A DNA stretch of 27,261 nt, from the NCBI GenBank assembly GCA_034436375.1, contig DAOTVS010000001.1, positions 1 through 27,261 of the forward strand, read 5' to 3'. Position 1 is the first letter of the stretch; every line of letters starts with the position of its first letter. The notes beneath the pieces are model-generated. The model did not search any database and was not told where the DNA came from. It saw only the letters and a program-made list of their open reading frames with translations. Below are positions 1-10,471 of the stretch, piece after piece. The DNA comes from DAOTVS01 sp034436375. Lineage in GTDB: Bacteria; Chloroflexota; Anaerolineae; SpSt-313. The translations under genes and the position numbers were made by a program.

Positions 1-72
1 CAATACGTGAGCGCCAACCCCAGGCCCTTCTCTTTAAAGCAAATGATGCTGCCGGACGGGGCAAGGGCCAGG

Positions 73-576
73 TCAGGCCCGGCGGCGCAGCCCGTGCACG
101 CTCAGCGCCAAGCCGCCCAGCGCCAGGCCGAGCAGCGGCAGCGAAGGCCAGAGCTGCAACCCGGTCTGCGCGAGGCGTTCAGGCAGTGCAAACGTGGGCG
201 TCGGGGCAGGCGTAGTTTCCGCCTCCGCACCGGCCGGTGATTGGCTGGTAGAGCCAGCCAGGGCTGTCGGCGACACGCTGGGCAGCGCCGTATCTGTGGG
301 CGCCACGGTGGCGGTGGGCGGAATTGCGGGCGTTGGGCTGGCGCTGGGCAGCGCTGTGCGGGTGGGCGCATCGGTAGCGAGAGCAACCTGGGCGCTGGTG
401 GGAGCCACTGACGGACTCTGCGAGGCAGAAAGCGTCGCATCGGAGATGAGCGTCCGCCCCCAGAGAATACGGTAACCCAGGTAGGCAAAGAGGCTCGTGC
501 CCACCAGCAGTCCCACGGCCAGCAGAACAATGACCACGATCGTACCGGTCCGGCGGTGTCCAGTAGACGCGTCCAT
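73..576 (-). CDS. Small secreted or membrane-anchored protein with LAXTG-type sorting signal
   Basis: The predicted protein has 167 residues from the ATG at 576, chosen because a G-rich ribosome binding site (GGGGGGA) lies just upstream; an in-frame ATG at 591 is less well placed. A basic N-terminus (HRR) is followed by a hydrophobic segment at about residues 11-35, which reads as a signal peptide or anchor. Residues about 45-130 are a low-complexity Ala/Thr/Pro/Ser stretch, typical of a wall-spanning stalk. The C-terminus has LAQTG, then a hydrophobic stretch of about 20 residues, then RRR, which is the layout of a sortase substrate. LAXTG is the motif known for class E sortases. No catalytic domain is visible and no sortase gene lies in the window, so the role is unknown. 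The composition alone cannot rule out a plain two-TM protein. Confidence 0.6.
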   Translation of the reverse strand: MDASTGHRRTGTIVVIVLLAVGLLVGTSLFAYLGYRILWGRTLISDATLSASQSPSVAPTSAQVALATDAPTRTALPSASPTPAIPPTATVAPTDTALPSVSPTALAGSTSQSPAGAEAETTPAPTPTFALPERLAQTGLQLWPSLPLLGLALGGLALSVHGLRRRA

Positions 577-714
577 GGCAGGTCCCCCCATTCAGTGCAC
601 AGACAGTCAGGTTGTGCTGTAACGGTGAGCCAAACAGAGTCGCGGGGAGCTGCGCCCACGGAGAAGCCCCAGAATGAGGTCAGGATGAATGCCTGGGGTG
701 TCTGCAGAGCGCAC

Positions 715-754
715 ATGCCACGCCGGCGCCCGGCGGCAGGCGCCGGCGTGGTAT
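715..754 (-). terminator. Strong GC-rich hairpin downstream of secA
   Basis: The arms at 718-730 and 739-751 are a perfect 13-bp inverted repeat around an 8-base loop; a GU pair and two AT pairs extend the stem to 715-754. It sits about 77 bases past the secA stop codon and upstream of the small surface-protein gene. There is no T-tract on either side, so it is not a classical intrinsic terminator. It may stop transcription as a bare hairpin or protect the 3' end. The rest of the 577-830 gap shows nothing else. Confidence 0.6.
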
Positions 755-830
755 CCATGACTTGTACCGCATCCAGAGTTGGATCTCCACATACGCGGTC
801 GTGAAAAAGGGAATCCTCCTGGGTATGGCC

Positions 831-3779
<2,949 letters not shown>

Positions 3780-3811
3780 CCAATAGCTCCACTACTCATA
3801 TTCGAACGGAT

Positions 3812-3840
3812 ATTATACCACATCGCCGGCCCTGCGCCAA
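3812..3840 (-). promoter_or_regulatory. Sigma70-type promoter of secA
   Basis: On the minus strand the -35 box is TTGGCG (3835-3840) and the -10 box is TATAAT (3812-3817), with a 17-base spacer. The -10 box is preceded by TGG, an extended -10. It lies about 33 bases upstream of the secA start. Confidence 0.8.
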
Positions 3841-3951
3841 GGCCAAACCGGATGAGTTCGCTCCTCTTTCGCTCTCAGGCGAGCATCGCAGCGCGACTTC
3901 ATCCCTGGCACGATAGCAGCGTCCACCCGGAGCAAGGTCCCCAAATGCGCA

Positions 3952-4905
3952 CTACTCATCTAGATAGGCGCCCACAGAGCGCCCTTCGTGCACGCGGCGG
4001 ATAACCTCCCCCAAGAACGGCGCCAAAGAGAGAACGGTCAGCCCTGGGAAGCGCTTGTGCTCTGGGATGGGCACCGAGTTGGTCGTGACAACCTCTTTGA
4101 GCTGTGCGGCGCGCAGGCGATCCACTGCGGGAGGCGAGAACACGGCGTGCGTAAAGCTGGCATAGACATCGCAGGCGCCATTCTCGCGTAGGATATGCAC
4201 TGTCTCGCTGAGCGACCCTGCCGTATCAACCTCGTCGTCCACGACGATGGCGTTCCGTCCGCGTACATCGCCAATGACCGTGAGGGCCTGGCTCTTGGGG
4301 CCAGTGCGGCGTTTTTCCACAAAGGCCATGGGCAGATGCAGCTTTTCCGCGAAATTGCGCCCCTTCTTGGCAAAGCCCAGGTCCGCGCTGACTATCACCG
4401 CATTGGAGATCTGATGGCTGGCGATATAATCACTCAAAAGATGGAAAGCGCTCAGATCATCGCCCGGGATGGCGAAAAAACCCTGGATTTGCCCCGCATG
4501 CAGATCCAGGGTTAGAAAGCGGTCGGCCCCGGCCACGCCAATCATGTCGGCCAGCAGGCGCGCAGTGATAGGCACGCGCGGCTGGTCCTTCTTGTCGCTG
4601 CGGCCGTATGCGAAATAGGGCATAACGGCCGTAATGCGGCCGGCGGAGGCCCGCTTCAGGGTATCGATAATGATCAGGAGCTCCATAATATTGCGGCTCA
4701 CTGGCGCACAGGTCGGCTGCACAACAAAGACATCCTGCGAGCGGACGCTCTCGTGCAGCTTGACAAAGATGTTCTCGTTGGCGAACTCGATGATATCGAT
4801 GCCGCGCAGCGAGACCCCCAGGTAGGCACAGATCTCACGGGCCAGCTCAGGGTTGGCATTCCCGCAAAAGATCGCGAGTTCGCCATACATGCGCTTACTA
4901 TCCAT
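3952..4905 (-). CDS. prs: Ribose-phosphate pyrophosphokinase (PRPP synthetase)
   Basis: The enzyme transfers pyrophosphate from ATP to ribose 5-phosphate to make PRPP, the precursor for purines, pyrimidines, His, Trp and NAD. The 317-residue protein shows the family landmarks in order: the N-terminal FCGNANPELA, the FANENIFVKLHESVR ATP region, PYFAYGRSDKK (usually PYFGYARQDRK), DLHAGQIQGFF, and the PRPP loop VVDDEVDTAGS. The ATG at 4905 is preferred because AGGA lies 9 bases upstream. A TTG at 4923 is in frame but has no such site. The start follows the stop of a truncated acetyltransferase frame by 14 bases, so the two share a transcript. A nicotinate phosphoribosyltransferase, which uses PRPP, is transcribed divergently. 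Confidence 0.95.
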   Translation of the reverse strand: MDSKRMYGELAIFCGNANPELAREICAYLGVSLRGIDIIEFANENIFVKLHESVRSQDVFVVQPTCAPVSRNIMELLIIIDTLKRASAGRITAVMPYFAYGRSDKKDQPRVPITARLLADMIGVAGADRFLTLDLHAGQIQGFFAIPGDDLSAFHLLSDYIASHQISNAVIVSADLGFAKKGRNFAEKLHLPMAFVEKRRTGPKSQALTVIGDVRGRNAIVVDDEVDTAGSLSETVHILRENGACDVYASFTHAVFSPPAVDRLRAAQLKEVVTTNSVPIPEHKRFPGLTVLSLAPFLGEVIRRVHEGRSVGAYLDE

Positions 4906-4919
4906 CGTTCGCCGTCCTA

Positions 4920-5177
4920 TCAATCAACATCGCCTGAAGGGCTGGGCAGACACCCTGGGAGTGCTACCATCTGTAGCAACGTGTGTTGCCCTCGATGCCG
5001 GGCCTCATTGCTGCGGTCACCCAGGCGGCCCTCGAACCACCGTTCCTCATCGGCCGTGGACATGGGCATGGCTACGCCCAGGTACTGCGTCACCTCGGGA
5101 TCGTTGAACCAGCGCACGAAAGTGGGGATGTCGGCCCGTTCGATGGCCCGCAGCTGCACGCGTTCGCCCAGAATCAT
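4920..5177 (-). pseudogene. Truncated GNAT acetyltransferase (N-terminal fragment)
   Basis: The frame starts at an ATG preceded by a near-perfect ribosome binding site (AAGGAGGT). About the first 60 of its 85 residues match the N-terminal part of RimJ/RimL-type GNAT N-acetyltransferases: ILGERVQLRAIERADIP, then FVRWFNDPEVTQYLG and a DEERWFEGRL helix. After about residue 58 the similarity ends and the remaining residues look unrelated. The acetyl-CoA-binding half, about 110 residues, is absent; the roughly 100 bases left before prs are too few to hold it in any frame. This looks like a deletion that joined the 5' part of a GNAT gene to prs. The fragment may now act only as a translated leader for prs. 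Confidence 0.7.
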
Positions 5178-5199
5178 CGCACCTCCTTGATTGACACGT

Positions 5200-5208
5200 A
5201 TTATACCA
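5200..5208 (-). promoter_or_regulatory. Extended -10 promoter for the GNAT fragment and prs
   Basis: TGGTATAAT on the minus strand is a consensus extended -10 element (TGnTATAAT). No good -35 box is found at the expected distance. It lies about 23 bases upstream of the GNAT fragment start and would drive prs as well. Confidence 0.7.
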
Positions 5209-5292
5209 CGAATCTGATACCAGGGGCCAGCGAAATGCATCTCTCCGACGCATCTCTCTTCACGGGCGCCATTCCTGCATGCCCAAGGTTCC

Positions 5293-5320
5293 TTGACATC
5301 TGCCCGCGACGTCCTAGAAT
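5293..5320 (+). promoter_or_regulatory. Sigma70-type promoter of the nicotinate phosphoribosyltransferase gene
   Basis: TTGACA (5293-5298) and TAGAAT (5315-5320) are separated by 16 bases, which is close to the full consensus. The GTG start at 5372 follows after a short leader that contains GGAAGGGAG. Confidence 0.8.
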
Positions 5321-5371
5321 GCGGGCCAGATGTGCATGCAATGCGCCGATTGATCGGAAGGGAGACTGGTT

Positions 5372-6727
5372 GTGACCATCCTGCGCCCTGAGAACTGTAC
5401 TCTGTTGACGGACCTGTACGAACTGACCATGGGCCAAGCCTATCTGCAGGCCGGGCAGAATGAGTCTGCCACCTTTAGCCTCTTTGTGCGTCGCTATCCT
5501 CGCGACCGTGGCTTTTTCATCTCCGCCGGTCTGGAGGATGTGCTGCGCTACCTGGAGGCGCTCCACTTTGATGCGGGGGATATCGGCTATCTCCACCGCA
5601 CCGGCATCTTCAGCGCTGATTTTCTGGGCTATCTGCAGGGGGTGCGCTTCACAGGGGAGGTCTGGGCCATCCCCGAAGGGCGCCTCTTTTTTGCCGACGA
5701 GCCGGTGCTCGAGGTGACGGCGCCGATGATTGAGGCGCAGCTGGTCGAGACCTATCTGATCAACCAGGTGCACCTGCAAAGCATGATCGCCACCAAGGCC
5801 GCCCGTTGTGTCCATGCGGCGCAGGGGCGGGCTGTCATCGATTTCGCCCTCCGCCGCACCCAGGGCGCCGACGCGGGAATGAAGGTAGCTCGTTCCAGCT
5901 ATCTGGCCGGCTGCGTGGCCACTTCCAACGTGCTGGCGGGCAAAGAATACGGCCTTCCCGTCTCGGGCACCATGGCCCATTCGTTCGTCTCCAGCTTTCC
6001 CAGCGAATTGGAGGCTTTCCGCGCCTTTGCACGCAGCTTCCCCGACCGCTGCGTGCTGCTCATCGATACTTACGATACCATCCGCGGAGCCCACCTTGCC
6101 GTGCAGGTCGCCAAAGAGATGGAAGCGCGGGGTCAACGGCTGCAGGGCGTGCGCATCGATTCGGGGGACCTGTTGGCCCTGAGCCGCGAGGTGCGCCGTA
6201 TTCTGGATGAGGCAGGCCTGGGCTATGTGCTCATTGTCGGCAGTGGCGGTCTCGACGAGTATGACCTGGCAGAGCTCTCCGCGCAAGGAGCGCCTTTTGC
6301 CAGCTATGGCGTGGGCACGCGTATGGGCGTCTCGGCCGATGCGCCATGGCTGGATATGGCCTACAAGCTCGTGCACTATGCCGGGGAACCCATCATGAAG
6401 CTGAGCCCCGGCAAAGCGTCACTGCCAGGCGCCAAGCAGGTGTACCGGTTCAGGGCCGGCGGACGGCTCGATCGTGACGTGCTGGCCCTGCGGGGCGAGG
6501 ACGTCCCCGGAGGCGAGGCGCTGCTGCAGCCGGTCATGGCAGAGGGGCGCAGGCTCGCACCCCCGCCGCCGCTCGCCGAGATCCGCGCACGCTGCCTGGA
6601 TGAGATCAGCCGCCTGGATGAGTCTTACCAGGCCATCCGTGAGCCAGCCCACTATCCGGTGACGCTGAGCCCAAGGCTGGAGCAGCTGCGAAAAGAGTTG
6701 GAGGAAAAGCTGTCACAGAGCCAATAG
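5372..6727 (+). CDS. pncB: Nicotinate phosphoribosyltransferase
   Basis: The enzyme condenses nicotinate with PRPP to nicotinate mononucleotide, with ATP hydrolysis, in the NAD salvage (Preiss-Handler) pathway. The 451-residue protein begins with LLTDLYELTMGQAY, the typical N-terminal motif. It has the GTMAHSF segment with the conserved His at about residue 203, DTYDT at about 232-236, and RIDSGDL at about 261-267 in the phosphoribosyl-binding barrel. GTG at 5372 is chosen because GGAG lies 7 bases upstream and the reading starts at the expected N-terminus. It is divergent from prs, the source of its co-substrate. Its 3' end overlaps the convergent decarboxylase beta-subunit gene by 15 bases. 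Confidence 0.93.
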   Translation: MTILRPENCTLLTDLYELTMGQAYLQAGQNESATFSLFVRRYPRDRGFFISAGLEDVLRYLEALHFDAGDIGYLHRTGIFSADFLGYLQGVRFTGEVWAIPEGRLFFADEPVLEVTAPMIEAQLVETYLINQVHLQSMIATKAARCVHAAQGRAVIDFALRRTQGADAGMKVARSSYLAGCVATSNVLAGKEYGLPVSGTMAHSFVSSFPSELEAFRAFARSFPDRCVLLIDTYDTIRGAHLAVQVAKEMEARGQRLQGVRIDSGDLLALSREVRRILDEAGLGYVLIVGSGGLDEYDLAELSAQGAPFASYGVGTRMGVSADAPWLDMAYKLVHYAGEPIMKLSPGKASLPGAKQVYRFRAGGRLDRDVLALRGEDVPGGEALLQPVMAEGRRLAPPPPLAEIRARCLDEISRLDESYQAIREPAHYPVTLSPRLEQLRKELEEKLSQSQ

Positions 6728-7831
6728 CGCCAGAATCGCGCCCCCCGCCATGACCGAGGCAACCTGCCCCGCCGTGTTGGAGCCCATGGCGTGCATGAGC
6801 AAAAAGTTGGAGATGTCTTCGTCTTGCCCCACCTTTTGTACCACGCGCGCTGACATGGGAAAGGCCGAGATCCCCGAGGCGCCAATCAGGGGGTTGATGC
6901 GCCCGCCCGAGAGGAGGCACATCAGCTTGCCCAAGAGCACACCGGCCGCCGTATCCAGAGCAAAGGCGACCATGCCCATGGCAATGATCAGAATCGTCTG
7001 CCAGTGCAGAAAATCGGCAGCGGTCATGGTCGAGCCGACAGCGATGCCCAGCAGGATCGTCACGATATTGGCCAGCTCGTTCTGCGAGGCCTTGCTCAGA
7101 CGCTCAACCACGCCCGACTCGCGCATCAGGTTGCCGAACATCAGCATGCCGATCAGTGGCGTAGCTTTGGGGGCCAGAAGGCCTGCCACCAGGGTGGTAA
7201 CAATAGGAAAGAGGATGCGCACCATGCGGCTGACGGGCCGGGTCACATAAGGCATCTTGATGCGCCGCTCCTCTTTGGTAGTCAGGAGCTTCATCACCGG
7301 CGGCTGGATGATGGGCACAAGCGACATGTAGGAATAGGCCGCGACCGCGATGGGGCCGAGGAGACGGGGCGCCAGCGCTGCCGCCACATAGATCGAGGTA
7401 GGGCCATCGGCCGAGCCGATCATGCCGATGCTGGCGGCCTCGCGGAGGGGAAAGCCAAGCAGCGTGCAAACCATCAGCGTACCAAAGATGCCGAACTGGG
7501 CCGCTGCCCCCAGCAGAACCAGAACGGGGTTTTGGAAGAGGGGCCCAAAGTCAGTCATCGCCCCAATACCGATAAAGATCAGACAGGGAAAAAGCTCGTT
7601 GCGAATCCCAGAATCGTACAATATGCGCAACAGCCCTTCCTGCTCCTGCATACCTGTAAGGGGAATGTTGGCTAAGAGACACCCCACACCCATCGGGATG
7701 AGAAGAATGGGCTCACAGTCGTGAGCAATCGCCAGGTAGATGAGGACGCCACCAACCGCCAACATGAGGACTTGGCCAAGGGTAAGAGCCTGGAACCCGA
7801 CCAAGAACCGGGCTGGATCTAGAGAGTGCAT
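6713..7831 (-). CDS. oadB: Na+-translocating decarboxylase beta subunit (OadB/MmdB/GcdB family)
   Basis: This integral membrane protein decarboxylates carboxybiotin and couples the energy to Na+ export. The 372-residue sequence is strongly hydrophobic throughout, with roughly nine or more membrane segments. It contains the family signatures GIGAMTDFGPLF, GMIGSADGPTSIY with the conserved Asp at residue 142 (equivalent to the Na+-binding Asp in region IIIa), NPLIGASGISAFPMSARV, and NFLLMHAMGSNTAGQVAS near the C-terminus. ATG at 7831 has GGAG 5 bases upstream. The start is 13 bases after the biotin carrier stop, so the two are co-transcribed. Sequence alone does not say whether the donor is oxaloacetate, methylmalonyl-CoA or glutaconyl-CoA; the neighbours favour the first two. 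Confidence 0.95.
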   Translation of the reverse strand: MHSLDPARFLVGFQALTLGQVLMLAVGGVLIYLAIAHDCEPILLIPMGVGCLLANIPLTGMQEQEGLLRILYDSGIRNELFPCLIFIGIGAMTDFGPLFQNPVLVLLGAAAQFGIFGTLMVCTLLGFPLREAASIGMIGSADGPTSIYVAAALAPRLLGPIAVAAYSYMSLVPIIQPPVMKLLTTKEERRIKMPYVTRPVSRMVRILFPIVTTLVAGLLAPKATPLIGMLMFGNLMRESGVVERLSKASQNELANIVTILLGIAVGSTMTAADFLHWQTILIIAMGMVAFALDTAAGVLLGKLMCLLSGGRINPLIGASGISAFPMSARVVQKVGQDEDISNFLLMHAMGSNTAGQVASVMAGGAILALLAL

Positions 7832-7844
7832 GCCGTCTCCGAGG

Positions 7845-8282
7845 TTATTCGATCACAAAGAGCAAGTCACCGTGCACCACGTTGGCGCCGACCTGCGCGC
7901 GCACCTCACGTACCGTCCCCGCTATCGGGGAGGCAATGTTCATCTCCATTTTCATGGCTTCCAACGTGCAGAGGGTATCTCGGGCCTGCACCCGGTCACC
8001 CACCTGGGCCAGCACCGACAGGATCTTGCCCGGCATAGGCGCGGTGACCTTTTGCCCGGCAACCGCCGGCCCAGCAGCGGCCGGCTTGGGCGCCGGCGCT
8101 CTCGACACAGGTACAGGGGCTGGCGTGGGTTGCGCGGGCGTCTTTTCTTTCTGCGGAAGCTCGACCGTGTAGGCGCGGCCATTCACGCGCACCTCGGTCG
8201 CGGCCTTGTCCAGCTCCGCCAGGCTGTCGATCTCGACGGTATAAGCCATCCCGTTGATGGTGAGTGCTAGCTTTTCAGTCAT
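7845..8282 (-). CDS. Biotin carboxyl carrier protein of the decarboxylase/transcarboxylase
   Basis: This 145-residue protein carries biotin between the carboxyltransferases and the membrane beta subunit. An N-terminal segment of about 45 residues is followed by a flexible Pro/Ala-rich linker (about 46-76). A C-terminal biotinyl domain (about 77-145) follows with the motif EAMKMEM, in which Lys111 is the predicted biotinylation site. ATG at 8282 is chosen because AGGAAG lies upstream. The same frame is open further upstream, but that part falls in an intergenic repeat and looks noncoding. A free-standing carrier matches the 1.3S subunit of transcarboxylase or the gamma subunit of methylmalonyl-CoA decarboxylase, and the neighbouring OadA-type protein lacks its own biotinyl domain. 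Confidence 0.93.
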   Translation of the reverse strand: MTEKLALTINGMAYTVEIDSLAELDKAATEVRVNGRAYTVELPQKEKTPAQPTPAPVPVSRAPAPKPAAAGPAVAGQKVTAPMPGKILSVLAQVGDRVQARDTLCTLEAMKMEMNIASPIAGTVREVRAQVGANVVHGDLLFVIE

Positions 8283-8316
8283 TCGCTGTCTTCCTATCTG
8301 TTGGCAGCAGGACCAG

Positions 8317-8397
8317 CCGCCCCAAAGTGCACAAAGCCCTATCGGTTCTACTTTGGCCCTTGGTGTGCTTTGTGTCTTGGTGGGTAGGCGCGCTCTG
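8317..8397. repeat. Intergenic inverted-repeat element, family D copy 1
   Basis: Arms at about 8317-8339 and 8351-8384 form an imperfect inverted repeat with CACAAAG/CTTTGTG units. Read on the minus strand, about 50 bases align closely with the element at 17901-17990: both carry GCGCG, then ACCAAG, CACAAAG, ACAC, AAGG and CAAAGTA in the same order. It occupies most of the gap between the small membrane subunit gene and the biotin carrier gene, ending just before the carrier's ribosome binding site. Confidence 0.7.
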
Positions 8398-8440
8398 CTC
8401 CGATCATGCTCCATATCCTCGCAGTATCGTCACCGAGACA

Positions 8441-8782
8441 CTACGACAGGCGGCTGAAGGCGCGCCAGGCCTCGGAGCCGGCGGGAAACGTGACGACGGT
8501 GGTCTTGGGCGGCGGCAGCTGCGCCTGCTCGCACCGCCGCTTCCAGACGGCCAACGCCACGCCGATGGCCGCCACCGCGGCCTCATCGTCGGGGCCCTCT
8601 GCAGTCGGGCCCTCGGCCGCCACGGCCGAGAACCCCATTGTCTCGATGGCGGGAACCTGCTTCTCACGCAGCGCCCACTGCAGCCCCATGATGATCAGCA
8701 TGAGCACGCCCAGGGCAGTAAACACCAGGCCCATGCCCAGTATAGTGACATAGATCCCCTGCACAAAATCGCCGGATAACAC
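8441..8782 (-). CDS. Small membrane subunit of Na+-translocating decarboxylase (OadG/MmdD-like)
   Basis: This 113-residue protein has a single strong membrane helix at about residues 8-33 (YVTILGMGLVFTALGVLMLI), then a cytoplasmic tail with an acidic patch (EGPTAEGPDDEAAVAAIGVALAVW). That helix-plus-tail layout is typical of OadG/MmdD subunits, which assemble the carboxyltransferase on the membrane pump; the AAVAAI.VAL.VW tail motif is also seen in this family. The GTG at 8782 is preferred: it is 1 base past the stop of the upstream carboxyltransferase gene and GGAAGGGG lies about 8 bases ahead. Assignment rests on architecture and position, because this family is poorly conserved. Confidence 0.85.
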   Translation of the reverse strand: MLSGDFVQGIYVTILGMGLVFTALGVLMLIIMGLQWALREKQVPAIETMGFSAVAAEGPTAEGPDDEAAVAAIGVALAVWKRRCEQAQLPPPKTTVVTFPAGSEAWRAFSRLS

Positions 8783-8783
8783 T

Positions 8784-10247
8784 CTAGCGTCCCCTTCCGA
8801 TACGCGGCGCCAACTTCCAGAGGGAAACGTTGGCCGCCGGAACCGCAGCCGCCCCCGCACCCGTGGCTACGGCTGCCGTGGCCGCCGGCTTGCCCTCTTC
8901 CCTGGGAAAGCCGGCTGCCCGCCGCTTGAAGAACTCGCGCGCCACTTGGGGGAAGAGAGCGTACGAGAGCACATCTTCCTCCGACTGCGCCAGCTCGCCG
9001 ATTTCCTGCGCCGCCTTGTCATACCCAGGCTGCAGAAGATCGGCAGGGCGACCATCGAGGGGCTGCCCATCGCCCAAGACCAGCCTCTTCAGATCCTCGC
9101 TCATCGGCCCGGGCGGGCGGCCATAGAGGCCGCGCACATAGTTCTTAACCTCTTCGGAGATGATCGCATAGCGCTCGCCGGCCAGAACGTTGAAGGTAGC
9201 CTGAGTGCCGACGATCTGGCTGGTGGGCGTCACCAGCGGCGGGTAGCCCAAATCGGCGCGCACACGCGGCATCTCGGCCAGCACATCCTGGTAGCGATCC
9301 TCAGCCTTTTGCTCGCGCAGCTGCGACACCAGGTTCGAGAGCATGCCGCCAGGGATCTGGTACATAAGCACGTTGACGTCGACGCCGTGCAGACCACTTT
9401 CGTGCTTGGCATAGTGCTTGCGCACGCCCGCGAAATAGGCCGCAATCTCGGAGAGCTGCCCCAGATCGAGCCCGGTATCGTGCTCGGTGCCCTGCAGGAT
9501 GTACACCAGCGTTTCCGTCGGCGGCTGCGAGGTGCCCAAGGCGACCGGCGAGATGGCCGTATCGACAATGTCCACGCCCGCCTCCGCCGCCTTCAGATAC
9601 GTCGCTGTGCCCATGCCGCTGGTATAGTGGGTATGAAGCTGGATGGGCAGGTCGACTGCATCCTTGAGCCGCTTGACCAGCTCAAAGGCCGGGTAGGGGG
9701 CCAACAGCCCCGCCATGTCCTTGATGCAGATCGAGTCGGCGCCCATCTCCGCCAGCTCCCGCGCCATTGCCACAAAGGAGTCGAGGCTGTGCACCGGGCT
9801 GATCGTGTAGGAGATGGTGGCCTGCACATGGCCGCCCGCGCGCTTGGCAACCTCCATGGCCCAGCGCATGTTGCGCGTGTCGTTCAGCGCGTCAAAGATG
9901 CGAAAGATATCGACACCGTTGCGTTTGGCCGCGACGATAAAGCGCTCGACAATATCGTCGGGATAATGCCGGTAGCCCAGGATATTCTGCCCGCGCAGCA
10001 GCATCTGCAACGGGGTATGCGGCAGGTGCTTGCGCAGCAGGCGCAAGCGCTCCCACGGGTCCTCGTCGAGGAAGCGCATGCAGGTATCAAAGGTCGCGCC
10101 TCCCCAGGCCTCCAGAGAGTGATACCCCACCTGGTCCAGCTTTTCGGCGATCGGGAGCATATGTTCAGTGCGCATGCGCGTCGCCAGCAGCGACTGGTGC
10201 GCGTCGCGCAGACAGGTATCGGTTATTTTGAGTGGTTTGGTTGCCAT
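8784..10247 (-). CDS. oadA: Pyruvate/oxaloacetate carboxyltransferase (OadA/PycB, 5S-type) without biotinyl domain
   Basis: The protein moves a carboxyl group between oxaloacetate/pyruvate and biotin. The 487-residue sequence starts with ITDTCLRDAHQSLLATRMR, where Asp15 is the expected metal ligand. It continues through the TIM-barrel motif LRGQNILGYRHYPDD, IKDMAG with Lys176 as the likely carbamylated lysine, and HTHYTSGM with His205 and His207 as metal ligands. The C-terminal PYC/OADA conserved domain follows. The last 30 residues are an Ala-rich linker with no biotinyl domain, so a separate carrier must serve it; that carrier is encoded two genes downstream. ATG at 10247 has GAGGA upstream. 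It is followed with a 1-base gap by the small membrane subunit. Confidence 0.94.
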   Translation of the reverse strand: MATKPLKITDTCLRDAHQSLLATRMRTEHMLPIAEKLDQVGYHSLEAWGGATFDTCMRFLDEDPWERLRLLRKHLPHTPLQMLLRGQNILGYRHYPDDIVERFIVAAKRNGVDIFRIFDALNDTRNMRWAMEVAKRAGGHVQATISYTISPVHSLDSFVAMARELAEMGADSICIKDMAGLLAPYPAFELVKRLKDAVDLPIQLHTHYTSGMGTATYLKAAEAGVDIVDTAISPVALGTSQPPTETLVYILQGTEHDTGLDLGQLSEIAAYFAGVRKHYAKHESGLHGVDVNVLMYQIPGGMLSNLVSQLREQKAEDRYQDVLAEMPRVRADLGYPPLVTPTSQIVGTQATFNVLAGERYAIISEEVKNYVRGLYGRPPGPMSEDLKRLVLGDGQPLDGRPADLLQPGYDKAAQEIGELAQSEEDVLSYALFPQVAREFFKRRAAGFPREEGKPAATAAVATGAGAAAVPAANVSLWKLAPRIGRGR

Positions 10248-10262
10248 CAGTTGTTATCCTCT

Positions 10263-10466
10263 GATGCGTGAAGCCGCCATGACCCCAATAAGTAATAAGT
10301 AATAAGTAACACGTAATACGTAATACGTAGAGCCGCCATTGCGAAACAAATGCCGCTCTTCTTGTCATCTGCTCCGGCCAGACCGGCGCTAAGCATCGAG
10401 CGTTCCGCAGTGGCAACCTTACGTATTACGCATTACTTATTACCAGCCATGGCGACCTCACGCATC
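10263..10466. repeat. Nested inverted-repeat element built of 7-bp units, family A copy 1
   Basis: The outer arms 10263-10281 and 10448-10466 match at 17 of 19 positions. Inside them, 10287-10328 holds six tandem 7-bp units (three AATAAGT, one AACACGT, two AATACGT). The inverted counterpart at 10421-10441 has three units (ACGTATT, ACGCATT, ACTTATT). Each heptad arm is bordered on its inner side by a GCCGCCATTGCG/CGCAGTGGC-type pair. The core of about 60 bases is not repeated. The element fills the space between the mmdA stop codon and the oadA ribosome binding site. The outer arm sequence resembles the heptad-plus-GGTCGCC end of the copy at 20233-20372, suggesting one copy inserted inside another. 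Confidence 0.8.
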
Positions 10467-10471
10467 ACACC

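Noticed and set aside
1..72. AATACGT at the window start as another family A repeat end
   Set aside because: One heptad alone is too short to support a call; the rest of the element would lie outside the window.
10287..10441. Tandem 7-bp units as a CRISPR array or iteron origin
   Set aside because: Units are only 7 bp without unique spacers, and they are arranged as an inverted repeat; no replication initiator or cas gene is nearby.
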